Positions 16,107-23,261 of a DNA stretch of 29,511 bases are shown here, piece by piece (within the stretch, counting starts at the first letter, position 1; each line of letters starts with the position of its first letter). Below the pieces are notes generated by a model, which saw only the letters and a list, made by a program, of their open reading frames with translations, had not been told where the DNA came from and did not search any database. Source of the DNA: Flavobacteriaceae bacterium UBA3179 (lineage in GTDB: Bacteria > Bacteroidota > Bacteroidia > Flavobacteriales > Flavobacteriaceae); assembly GCA_002364245.1 (NCBI GenBank), contig DEXR01000041.1:1-29511 (forward strand). Reading direction: 5' to 3'. Made by a program: the position numbers and the translations under genes.

Positions 16107-16445
16107 TCAATAGAGGATGTTGTCCAAAATCCAACCTAGATTTCGCTCTTTCATATTCACATTTTTATCCGTTGAAAACACTTGTTGTATTTCCATTTTT
16201 AGGGTTGCTAATTCTTGGTTAGAGTAGTCAAGGTATGCAATGGCATCTTGTATTTTTTCAAGGCTTTCATCTTCATCGTCTTTGCAAAATTCCTTGTACA
16301 TTTTATTGAATGTTTCGGCAGAAGTTTTTGATTTAATTAAAGTAAGCTCTTCTTCTGCTTCCACTTGATCTGCTTTTGCACATAACATTAGTATATATGC
16401 TTTTAGCTCTGTTTTGCTCAACTGGGTCTGTTCAGGTTTCATCAC
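16107..16445 (-). CDS. Small acidic helical protein, possibly TerB-like
   Basis: I do not firmly recognise this 112-residue protein. It is almost entirely predicted helix, acidic, with no signal peptide. LKAYILMLCAKADQVEAEEELTLIKSK resembles the first helix pair of TerB-like proteins (a hydrophobic helix, then an acidic turn where TerB binds metal), and a second helical pair follows (SLEKIQDAIAYLDYS). It is the first gene after the terminator at 16489-16523, so it probably opens the transcript that continues with the cupin, Rid-like and SnoaL-like genes. Two ATGs lie in tandem at the start. A cytoplasmic protein leading an operon of exported ones may be a regulator or chaperone, but nothing shows this. 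Confidence 0.6.
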   Translation of the reverse strand: MMKPEQTQLSKTELKAYILMLCAKADQVEAEEELTLIKSKTSAETFNKMYKEFCKDDEDESLEKIQDAIAYLDYSNQELATLKMEIQQVFSTDKNVNMKERNLGWILDNILY

Positions 16446-16488
16446 TTTATTTTTTTTATTAAGGAACGTTTTAAAATATTATATAGAA

Positions 16489-16523
16489 AAGTGTATGGCA
16501 TCCTATTGCAGAACCATACACTT
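16489..16523 (-). terminator. Terminator after the 274-residue secreted protein gene
   Basis: Perfect 10-bp stem AAGTGTATGG (16489-16498) and CCATACACTT (16514-16523), 15-nt loop, with TTTTC on the minus strand after the stem. It splits the accessory cluster into two transcription units. Confidence 0.7.
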
Positions 16524-16535
16524 AACCTATTGGTG

Positions 16536-17360
16536 TTACTGCCTTTCGGAAACTTTTACATCACCACTAATGCCACTGAGGTCTTCGCGGTAAACCCAAA
16601 TTTCGGTTCCGCCACCGTTGGTAATATCCATCCAATCATTTAAAAATTGTTTCCAGCTCCCGGTTCCGTTCATTTCGTCATATTTTTTTGCAATGCTATG
16701 ATCTTCGCCCAACCAAGCTGATTTTTCAAAAAATGAAATAACAGCTAAGTCCTTTCCTTCTTTGGTACTTGCAAATTCATTGGTATAAATACCATATGTC
16801 TCATCAGGTGATTTTTCGGCATAGACAGCGTGTACTTTTTTTACTAGTTTCATTGCATCTTCGTATTTACCCCTTTTTATATCCCAAGTATCCACTGCCA
16901 TATTTTTAATGGTAAAATCCTTTGGAAATCTAGAGAGTTCAGTTTGTCCACGCCAGTAAGTTTGGACACCGCTACCGGGCATCATATATGGGGCTACGTT
17001 GGTGTTCCAATCGGTGTCGTGACCATCCTTTTGAGTAGGTCTGTTGTCCATTGAGCTCCAAGGAAAGGGTCCCATAACCCATACATAGCTACCGGTATTG
17101 GGGCCATTGGCTATCCAATACACTCGAACGCCGTAGGCACCATCACCGTGATATTTTTTATTGTGCGCCGTAATTCCTTTTTCAAATTGTGTTATTTGAG
17201 TTGGGTTTGGCGTTAACAATGCATTTTCGAATACGCCGTATTCGGTGCTGTTTTGCGATATTGCCAACAGTGGCAACAAAAGCATTAAAAAAGTTGCTTT
17301 CTTACTCACACTCCAAATATTTTTGTTTTGGTGCTCGTGATTTTTTGTTGAAAAATTCAT
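16536..17360 (-). CDS. Secreted protein with duplicated alpha/beta (ABM-like) half-domains, function unknown
   Basis: A 274-residue protein without a family I can name. A basic N-terminus leads into a hydrophobic signal core (ATFLMLLLPLLAISQ, cleavage near residue 36). The mature part appears to contain an internal duplication. Residues 57-104 (a helix, then YGVRVYWIANG and SYVWVMGPFPWSSMD) and residues 166-217 (a helix, then YGIYTNEFAS and DLAVISFFEKSAWL) share the order helix, Tyr-Gly strand, hairpin strand, aromatic turn. This is the pattern of dimeric alpha/beta-barrel (ABM or EthD-like) modules, which often bind small aromatic or haem-like molecules. The middle (105-150) is rich in Gly, Pro and Trp. 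It ends its own transcript at a strong terminator. Confidence 0.65.
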   Translation of the reverse strand: MNFSTKNHEHQNKNIWSVSKKATFLMLLLPLLAISQNSTEYGVFENALLTPNPTQITQFEKGITAHNKKYHGDGAYGVRVYWIANGPNTGSYVWVMGPFPWSSMDNRPTQKDGHDTDWNTNVAPYMMPGSGVQTYWRGQTELSRFPKDFTIKNMAVDTWDIKRGKYEDAMKLVKKVHAVYAEKSPDETYGIYTNEFASTKEGKDLAVISFFEKSAWLGEDHSIAKKYDEMNGTGSWKQFLNDWMDITNGGGTEIWVYREDLSGISGDVKVSERQ

Positions 17361-17423
17361 AATGTTTAGTGTTGTGCCAACATGTAGCTGGCTGGTTAAA
17401 ATTGATTTATTTGATTTTATCTT

Positions 17424-18368
17424 CTATAGTTGTTCGGAATAACCATTTAATGTTTCTTGTACTGGTCTAAACCGAACTCCCAAATCGGTCATTGCCAGGT
17501 TGTTTTTATAAACAATGTTAGGTTTGTTTTTTGGCTGCTTTTGGTTTAGCATGGCGTGCATATCTGATACTTTATATGTTTCGCTGCTTAATAAATAATC
17601 TTTACCGTGTAGCCCTTTTGTAGTGGCTGCTTTAAAAATTGCGTTTGCTACATCCTCAACATCAACAATCGCAAAAGGTACATCGTTATCGTAAAGCGCT
17701 TTTATAAAATCGTCAGGTGCGAGTTTATTCTTTATTAAAAACTGTAAACCTGTTGAGGTGGAATCTTTCCGGTTGCTCAACGAATTCCCCATAACTGCAA
17801 CGGGAGAAACCGATGTGATTTCAAAATGCAAAGAGGGATGCTCATTTATAAACTTTTCCACAGTTTGGTTGGCTATAAATTTAGCCTGTGCATATGGGTG
17901 ACTTTCTGGATTTGTAAACCGTTCTTCTGTTTCATCAAAAGGTTCGTTAAAACCTTTTGTGCCAGCTGGCATAGGAAAGTTCGTGTTCCATCCAGCTACC
18001 GAAGCGATAAAAATCACTTTTTCAATTCCTGGTGTTTCACTTATGGCTTCGAGAAAGTTTTCAGTCCCTTTTATGGTAGGATCAAAAAGCTCGGTTTGAG
18101 GGTCTTTCACATCTAATTGAAAAGGGGTGCCTCCATGAATGATAATTTCGCAATCGCTAATAAAATCTTTTAAGGCCTCTAGATTTTCAACCCTTAATGG
18201 AGTTATGTTGAGGCTGTCCGAATTTCCTAGGTTGAACAAATGTTCGTACTTTTCGCTCTTTTTTATATCGGTTACCGATACTTTTACGTTGAAACCTTTT
18301 TCCAAAAATTTCTTGGTAATGTGGCTTCCTATAAAGCCCGATCCACCTATGATTCCTACTGTTTTCAT
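17424..18368 (-). CDS. NAD(P)-dependent epimerase/reductase, extended SDR
   Basis: A 314-residue cytoplasmic extended short-chain dehydrogenase. The nucleotide motif GGSGFIGSH spans 8-16 (G-x2-G-x2-G), and the catalytic triad is visible as Ser123 (FIASVAG), Tyr159 and Lys163 (HPYAQAKFIA). Sequence wording (KKFLEKGFNVKVSV, IIIHGGTPFQL, SVSPVAVMG) is closest to the dihydroflavonol-reductase or aldehyde-reductase branch rather than to sugar-nucleotide epimerases. It sits between two exported proteins in the accessory cluster. Its ATG is only 17 nt after the stop of the lipoprotein gene, so the two are likely co-transcribed. The substrate is unknown, probably a ketone or aldehyde. Confidence 0.85.
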   Translation of the reverse strand: MKTVGIIGGSGFIGSHITKKFLEKGFNVKVSVTDIKKSEKYEHLFNLGNSDSLNITPLRVENLEALKDFISDCEIIIHGGTPFQLDVKDPQTELFDPTIKGTENFLEAISETPGIEKVIFIASVAGWNTNFPMPAGTKGFNEPFDETEERFTNPESHPYAQAKFIANQTVEKFINEHPSLHFEITSVSPVAVMGNSLSNRKDSTSTGLQFLIKNKLAPDDFIKALYDNDVPFAIVDVEDVANAIFKAATTKGLHGKDYLLSSETYKVSDMHAMLNQKQPKNKPNIVYKNNLAMTDLGVRFRPVQETLNGYSEQL

Positions 18369-18385
18369 TAGTTTTGAGATTAAAT

Positions 18386-18940
18386 TTATTCTTCTTTCAT
18401 ACTGGTTTTTGCATCCATTGTTGAATCTTTCATGATTTCTTGATCAGCTTTCTCTTTTAATTGCATACTATCAGCTACGATTTTAGAAATATCCCAGTAA
18501 CCCAGTTCCCTTACAATTTTACCATCTACAAAACGGGCGGTTATGTGTACGGGAATAGAATAGACTTTGTTATTTGACTTTAGGGTACCTTCCCAAAGCC
18601 CCCAAAAGTTCACCCACGTTTCACCTTTGTCTGTTGTTACCATTTCGTATTCAGATTCTCCGTCCACATAACTCCAACTGGAAAAAAAAGAAGCGTCCTC
18701 TTTGCCCGTTTTCACCTCTTCGGCAATGGTTTTTGCGTTTTTTTCGGTAACATTGTTCATTATTTTTGCCGTATCGGCATAATGGCTGGCCATTGCTTCC
18801 CAGTTTTGGTTTTCATAATCTGAAATCATCTGTTTATAGGTTTCAATTTCGGGTGACTGCTGGGTGTAGCGTTGTTTTACATTACTTTCGCAGCTTGTGA
18901 TAAGGACTATTGCAAGTCCTAAAAGGAATATGTTTTTCAT
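18386..18940 (-). CDS. SnoaL/DUF4440-like lipoprotein
   Basis: A 184-residue lipoprotein: hydrophobic start, then LITSC with Cys17 as lipidation site. The mature domain is NTF2-like: YKQMISDYENQNWEAMASHYADTAK-type first helix and strand (residues 35-60), WVNFWGLWEG near 112, and a closing strand HITARFVDGKIVRELGYWD around 133-150. The C-terminal 25 residues are charged and probably disordered. It is the first gene downstream of the response regulator, preceded by a 284-nt region containing a tandem repeat suited to LytTR binding (19034-19067), so it is the best candidate for a direct target of that regulator. Confidence 0.78.
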   Translation of the reverse strand: MKNIFLLGLAIVLITSCESNVKQRYTQQSPEIETYKQMISDYENQNWEAMASHYADTAKIMNNVTEKNAKTIAEEVKTGKEDASFFSSWSYVDGESEYEMVTTDKGETWVNFWGLWEGTLKSNNKVYSIPVHITARFVDGKIVRELGYWDISKIVADSMQLKEKADQEIMKDSTMDAKTSMKEE

Positions 18941-19033
18941 GTTTTGGTTGTTTTAGGTGGTTTTAACTGAATCGTTTCCCGAAGTAACGATATAAACTCA
19001 CTGAAAACAAATAGGTTAGGACGAACAGGTTGC

Positions 19034-19067
19034 TTTTCTGTCCGAAAGGAAACTTTTACTTGCCGAA
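19034..19067 (-). promoter_or_regulatory. Tandem direct repeat, candidate LytTR operator
   Basis: Plus-strand TTTTCTGTCCGAA (19034-19046) and TTTACTTGCCGAA (19055-19067) agree as TTTWCTKKCCGAA and begin exactly 21 bp apart. LytTR regulators bind two direct repeats spaced about two helical turns apart. A third CCGAA at 18979 is a further 63 bp (three times 21) away but lacks the TTTnCT half. The site lies 94-127 bp upstream of the lipoprotein ATG. It is adjacent to the LytTR gene. Confidence 0.4.
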
Positions 19068-19224
19068 GCTATTTTAAAATATGAAGTAAAGAAAATTGAA
19101 AATTAAAAGGAGGAAATAAAAATATAAATAGGAGGTTTGAAAGTACGTTTTTTGAAATAAGTAATACTGTCTAATTTTTGTGTTGGCTATTAGTTTTTTT
19201 CTTTTTGAATAAAGAATAACCTAT

Positions 19225-19974
19225 TTATAGAGTTTGCAACCGCTTTAATAGTTCGGTTCGCATGGCCTTGCTCATCGGGATGGCTTTTTTTGAAATGACC
19301 ACATGGGTTCCGGCAATTTCATCAACGCAGGTAAGGTTGATGATGTAGGACCTATGAATGCGTAAAAAATGTTTTGCAGGCAATTTTTCATCAACGTCTT
19401 TTAATGGCATGACTAAAAGATATTCTCGGGATTTTGAAAAAATACGGCAATAGTTACGGTCTGCTTCGATATAGTATATATCCTTGGTGTCTATTTTTAC
19501 CATTCGTTCTTGGTGTCGAACAAAAATACGGTCGCTCAAGATAAAGGGGTCGTGCTGTTTTTTTTCTAAACTCACTCCATTTTCAGAAGCTTTTTTATGG
19601 TTTATCCTTTCAACGGTCAACTCTATGGCACGTTGCAGATCTAATTTTTTAAAAGGCTTCGAAATAAATCCATACGGATGGGTTTCTTTAGCACGGTTAA
19701 AATGTGCGTCGTCAGCATTGGCAGTGAGATAAATTACGGGAATATTGTGTTCAACTTGCATAAGATGTGCGGTCTCTATTCCGTCCAGCTCACCTTTTAA
19801 CTGAATGTCCATTAAAACAATATCAGGTATTTCTTCTTGAATCTGTATGAGTGCTTCTTCCCCTCTAGGTAAAATACCTGTTACTTCATACCCCAAATCG
19901 CTCAATTGTAGTGAGATATTTGCGGCGATGACCATTTCATCTTCAACGATTAATATTTTTACAGGTTGAGCCAT
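19225..19974 (-). CDS. LytTR-family response regulator
   Basis: This 249-residue two-component regulator has an N-terminal receiver domain: acidic pocket EDE at 11-13, phospho-acceptor Asp56 in DIVLMDIQLKG, Thr84 in IYLTANAD, and Lys106 in ISKPFKK. A LytTR DNA-binding domain covers about 145-249: DRIFVRHQERMVKIDTKDI, YIEADRNYCRIF, LPAKHFLRIHRSYIINL. The start codon overlaps the histidine kinase stop (TAATG at 19972-19976), so the pair is translationally coupled and almost certainly a cognate system. LytTR proteins usually bind paired direct repeats; such a pair lies just downstream of this gene, before the lipoprotein gene. Confidence 0.93.
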   Translation of the reverse strand: MAQPVKILIVEDEMVIAANISLQLSDLGYEVTGILPRGEEALIQIQEEIPDIVLMDIQLKGELDGIETAHLMQVEHNIPVIYLTANADDAHFNRAKETHPYGFISKPFKKLDLQRAIELTVERINHKKASENGVSLEKKQHDPFILSDRIFVRHQERMVKIDTKDIYYIEADRNYCRIFSKSREYLLVMPLKDVDEKLPAKHFLRIHRSYIINLTCVDEIAGTHVVISKKAIPMSKAMRTELLKRLQTL

Positions 19975-21860
19975 TAAGCAACTTTATAGTTTTTGAAAGT
20001 AAAAAATACGGTGGTTCCTTTTTTGTGTTCTTCAGAAAGGGTTCCATTGAGCTGTTGTGTGAGCAATTGTATCAACTGCGTTCCAAATCCAGTTCCCTTG
20101 GGGGCTGTACCTTCAGTTTTACCAATTCCATTGTCAGATACTTTTAACTTCAAGTCGTTGTTTTCTTCTTCTAAGGTGATGTTTATTTTTCCTTTGGACC
20201 CTTTAGGGAATGCATATTTTAACGCGTTGGTCAAAAGTTCGTTTACAATTAAGCCAATGGGCACTGCGGTATCTACATCAAGGTTTAGTTTTTCCATGGC
20301 ACATTCTATCTTCACTTTGTCTTCTGCATTGAAGGTGTCTAAAACCCCTTCGCTTAAATTTATAAAATAGTCCTTCATCTCAATAGCACCGAGGTTGGTG
20401 CCTTGATACAGTTTTTGATGGATTATGCCCATACTCTGTACGCGGTTCTGGCTAGCGAGCATGGCTTCTTTGCTGGCTTTGTCGGTGAGTTGTGCCGATT
20501 GTAACGCGATAAGGCTTTTTACCATTTCCAGATTGTTTTTTACACGGTGATGTATTTCCTTAAGCAAGAGCTCGTTTTGTTTGTTTTTGGTGTCGAGTTC
20601 AGCATTTAAAAGTGAGAGAGCTTTTCGTTTTTTTCGGATATTTTTTATTGTGAAATACATCCCGAAAAGAATAATGGCAAGGAGGGTGGCAAGGCTTATG
20701 TAGAGTGTCTGTATTTTTTTCTGCTGTTCAATTTTATTTTTCTGCTGTCCAATTTCGATAGTTTTTTTAGCCGTTTCATATTTTACATGAGCTTCGCTCT
20801 CAACTCTGGATGTAATTGAGGTTAAATAATCTGAGTGACCTTTCTCGTACAATTCATGGTATTCCAAGGCATTTTTATAATCACCCAGTTCTCGGTATAT
20901 ATTTGAAACGTGCATATAGTTTTCCCAAAGATTTTTGGTGTTTCCAGTACGTTTCATAATTTCTATCGCCTTTAAATTATAAGGCAGTGCTTCAGCATAA
21001 TTTCCTTGTAATAAATATACATGGCCAATGTTTGCTGTCGGGGGCATCATGTATTGTTCTAAACCCATTTTTTTAGCACCATCATAGCACAGGTTGTAAT
21101 TTGCAATGGCTTTATCATACTCTTCAAGATATTTATAGATGTTTCCACGTCCATTGTAACAAGCTAAAAGTGGGGCACCAGTTTCACCAACTTTTTTATA
21201 GGTCTGTATGGCTTTGTTCATGTTTTGCAGGCTTTCTTCTAAACTGGAAAGAAATAATTGATTTTCTGCTAATCTTCGGTAGGAGAGTGCTATGTCTTTT
21301 TCGTAACCATATTCTTTTTGTATTGCAATGGCTTTTTTGCAATATTCTGCACCTTCTGAATACCTGTTTGAATAATAAAACAAATCACCAATGGAAGTAT
21401 AACATTTTGCAATACCTTGTTGATCTTGCATTTCTTCGTAAATAGCCAGAGCATCATAAACAGCCTTTGACGCTCTCTCGTATGCTGCGGTGCTACCATA
21501 ATTAGCTTTTAGTAAAAGATATGTTTCGGCTAATTTTTTGTTTAACCTTTGTTCTTTGTATAGTGCAATGGCTTTTTTAAGATAGGCTATGGAAGAATCT
21601 AGCACCGTATGTTTTTCGTGCCATTGGGCTAAATCGACATAGGTATGTGCAAGTTTCTCAAGGTTATTATTCTTTTTTGAAACTGATATCGTTTTCCTGA
21701 AACTTTCATATTCCAGAATAGAATCACTGATAATGGGGACTTGCACATCTCCGTTACCAACACTTAGATTAATTGTATCCCCTTGTGTTTTGGAAGAATC
21801 CTGGGGGAGACTGCTCCACGAAACGCAAGCTAATACCGCGAACAGTAATAGAGGTTTCAT
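19974..21860 (-). CDS. Sensor histidine kinase with periplasmic TPR domain (HisKA_2 type)
   Basis: A 628-residue membrane kinase. A hydrophobic N-terminus is followed by an exported region (about 20-380) of six or so tetratricopeptide repeats (for example YTSIGDLFYYSNRYSEGAEY and ANIGHVYLLQGNYAEALPY). One transmembrane helix follows at 384-404 and a short coiled coil. The HisKA_2 dimerisation domain has EIHHRVKNNL with His437 as likely phosphorylation site. An HATPase domain has N-box NELLTNALKY (540-549), DNGIG (576-580) and GTGFGTQLI. There is no PAS, CACHE or other small-ligand domain, so the TPRs presumably sense a protein or peptide partner. The downstream regulator overlaps its stop. 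A -7-like TATCTTTA (21896-21889) lies just upstream. Confidence 0.92.
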   Translation of the reverse strand: MKPLLLFAVLACVSWSSLPQDSSKTQGDTINLSVGNGDVQVPIISDSILEYESFRKTISVSKKNNNLEKLAHTYVDLAQWHEKHTVLDSSIAYLKKAIALYKEQRLNKKLAETYLLLKANYGSTAAYERASKAVYDALAIYEEMQDQQGIAKCYTSIGDLFYYSNRYSEGAEYCKKAIAIQKEYGYEKDIALSYRRLAENQLFLSSLEESLQNMNKAIQTYKKVGETGAPLLACYNGRGNIYKYLEEYDKAIANYNLCYDGAKKMGLEQYMMPPTANIGHVYLLQGNYAEALPYNLKAIEIMKRTGNTKNLWENYMHVSNIYRELGDYKNALEYHELYEKGHSDYLTSITSRVESEAHVKYETAKKTIEIGQQKNKIEQQKKIQTLYISLATLLAIILFGMYFTIKNIRKKRKALSLLNAELDTKNKQNELLLKEIHHRVKNNLEMVKSLIALQSAQLTDKASKEAMLASQNRVQSMGIIHQKLYQGTNLGAIEMKDYFINLSEGVLDTFNAEDKVKIECAMEKLNLDVDTAVPIGLIVNELLTNALKYAFPKGSKGKINITLEEENNDLKLKVSDNGIGKTEGTAPKGTGFGTQLIQLLTQQLNGTLSEEHKKGTTVFFTFKNYKVA

Positions 21861-21969
21861 TGTATGATAATTGATTGTTAGTTACTGTTAAAGATAGCTT
21901 CTTTTTTAAAAACTACCGTACGTATAATCCCTTAAATTTCAGAATACTATAAAAAACAACGTACTACCA

Positions 21970-22647
21970 TTATTCATCCAAAAGATCTGGACGTAATTTT
22001 TGGGTACGCTGTAAAGCTTGATCTTCCCGCCATTGTTCAATTTTAGGGGTATTGCCACTGGTTAAAATATCAGGGACTTTCCAACCTTTGTATTCTGCAG
22101 GACGTGTGTAAACTGGAGGGGCAAGTAAATTATCTTGAAAAGAATCGGTTAAAGCTGAGGTTTCATTCCCCAATACACCGGGAATAAGCCTAATTACGGC
22201 ATCAGCCACTAAAACTGCACCCAATTCGCCACCACTTAACACAAAATCACCTACCGAGATCTCCCGTGTAATAAAATGGTCGCGTACCCGCTGGTCCACT
22301 CCTTTGTAATGACCGCAAAGAATGATGATGTTTCCTTTTAAAGACAATTCATTCGCAATATTTTGGTTAAAAGTAGTACCATCGGGCGTCATATAGATTA
22401 TTTCGTCATACTCTCTTTCAGATTTAAGTTGGGTTATGCATTTGTCAATAGGTTCGATCATCATGACCATTCCAGCTCCACCACCGTATTGATAGTCATC
22501 AATTTGTTTATAGTTATTGCTTGAGTAGTCGCGCAAGTTATGTAAGTGCACAGAGACGATTTTCTTATCAATGGCACGTTGTAGTATAGAAGCTTCAAAA
22601 GGGCTTCGTAATAATTCGGGGACTACTGTGAGGATGTCTATGCGCAT
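21970..22647 (-). CDS. trmD: tRNA (guanine-37-N1)-methyltransferase
   Basis: This 225-residue SPOUT enzyme methylates G37 of tRNAs reading CNN codons and prevents frameshifting. It opens [17 protein letters not shown], and has [21 protein letters not shown], and the trefoil-knot AdoMet site in [15 protein letters not shown] and [16 protein letters not shown]. The C-terminal half has [16 protein letters not shown]. All family motifs are intact and the length is normal. It has its own promoter (22676-22698). Its common partner rplS is 8 kb downstream, with a two-component system and accessory genes in between. Confidence 0.97.
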   Translation of the reverse strand: MRIDILTVVPELLRSPFEASILQRAIDKKIVSVHLHNLRDYSSNNYKQIDDYQYGGGAGMVMMIEPIDKCITQLKSEREYDEIIYMTPDGTTFNQNIANELSLKGNIIILCGHYKGVDQRVRDHFITREISVGDFVLSGGELGAVLVADAVIRLIPGVLGNETSALTDSFQDNLLAPPVYTRPAEYKGWKVPDILTSGNTPKIEQWREDQALQRTQKLRPDLLDE

Positions 22648-22675
22648 TTCTGAAAAAAGGTTATCTATTTGATTG

Positions 22676-22698
22676 CAAAAATACAGTAAATTAGAAGA
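22676..22698 (-). promoter_or_regulatory. -7 element and upstream region of the trmD promoter
   Basis: TATTTTTG at 22683-22676 on the minus strand is an exact TAnnTTTG match. TTTA lies 17 nt farther upstream as a weak -33 box, inside the end of the GNAT gene. The leader is about 20-25 nt. Confidence 0.5.
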
Positions 22699-22699
22699 A

Positions 22700-23140
22700 T
22701 TAAACCTCCCAGGTATAGTGAAAGGTATGTTCGTTTTTTTTCCATCCTAAGCGTTCGTATAAATGTTGGGCCGGGTTATTGGTTTCTGTTTCCAAGGTGA
22801 GTCCTTTGCTACCTTCTTTTTTAGCAAATTGCTTGGCGTGGTTTAATAGTGCCTCTCCAATTCCTTGACCTCTATTTTTTTCTGAAACAAATAAATCATT
22901 TAAAATGTACGTGCGCTGTACTGAAACTGAAGAAAAACTCGGGTATAATTGTGTAAAACCAAGAGCTTCATTTTCCGAAGAAAAAGCTATAAATATAACC
23001 GAGTCGTTTTGCCGAAAACGGTCTTTTAAAAATGCTTCGGCTTTATCTGGACTGTCTGGTTGTTTATAGAACATTCTGTAGCCATTGAATAGTGTTGCCA
23101 GTTGGTTTAGGTGTTCTTTGGTGGCTTGTAGTATTTTCAT
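22700..23140 (-). CDS. GNAT family N-acetyltransferase
   Basis: A 146-residue single-domain GNAT. Acetyl-CoA is bound by the [13 protein letters not shown] loop-helix around residues 94-106, and the later [19 protein letters not shown] segment is the usual motif B with the Tyr general acid region. Substrate is not predictable; similar small GNATs act on amines, amino acids or protein N-termini. Cytoplasmic. It is separated from the upstream GAPDH gene by a terminator and has no clear own -7 box beyond a TAATTTTT match in the 40 nt upstream. Confidence 0.88.
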   Translation of the reverse strand: MKILQATKEHLNQLATLFNGYRMFYKQPDSPDKAEAFLKDRFRQNDSVIFIAFSSENEALGFTQLYPSFSSVSVQRTYILNDLFVSEKNRGQGIGEALLNHAKQFAKKEGSKGLTLETETNNPAQHLYERLGWKKNEHTFHYTWEV

Positions 23141-23212
23141 CGCTGTTATTTCTGAAAAATTAATTAAACTTGAAGGAAATAGACGTTTTTTCAGTTACTA
23201 AAGTTATAAAAA

Positions 23213-23238
23213 AAGTCCCACAGAAATGCGGGACTTTA
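23213..23238 (-). terminator. Terminator of the GAPDH gene
   Basis: Stem AAAGTCCC (23213-23220) and GGGACTTT (23231-23238), extended by T-rich sequence (seven T) on the minus strand. It starts 24 nt after the GAPDH stop. Confidence 0.85.
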
Positions 23239-23261
23239 AATCATTAAATTTTAGTAGTCTA

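Noticed and set aside
19993..20370. 125-codon plus-strand frame opposite the histidine kinase ATPase domain
   Set aside because: Antisense shadow; the sense frame holds all HATPase motifs.
13926..21969. Mobile-element borders (terminal repeats, tRNA site, integrase) around the accessory cluster between rplS and trmD
   Set aside because: I looked for direct or inverted repeats and recombinase genes at both edges and saw none. If the cluster is an insertion, it left no visible scar.
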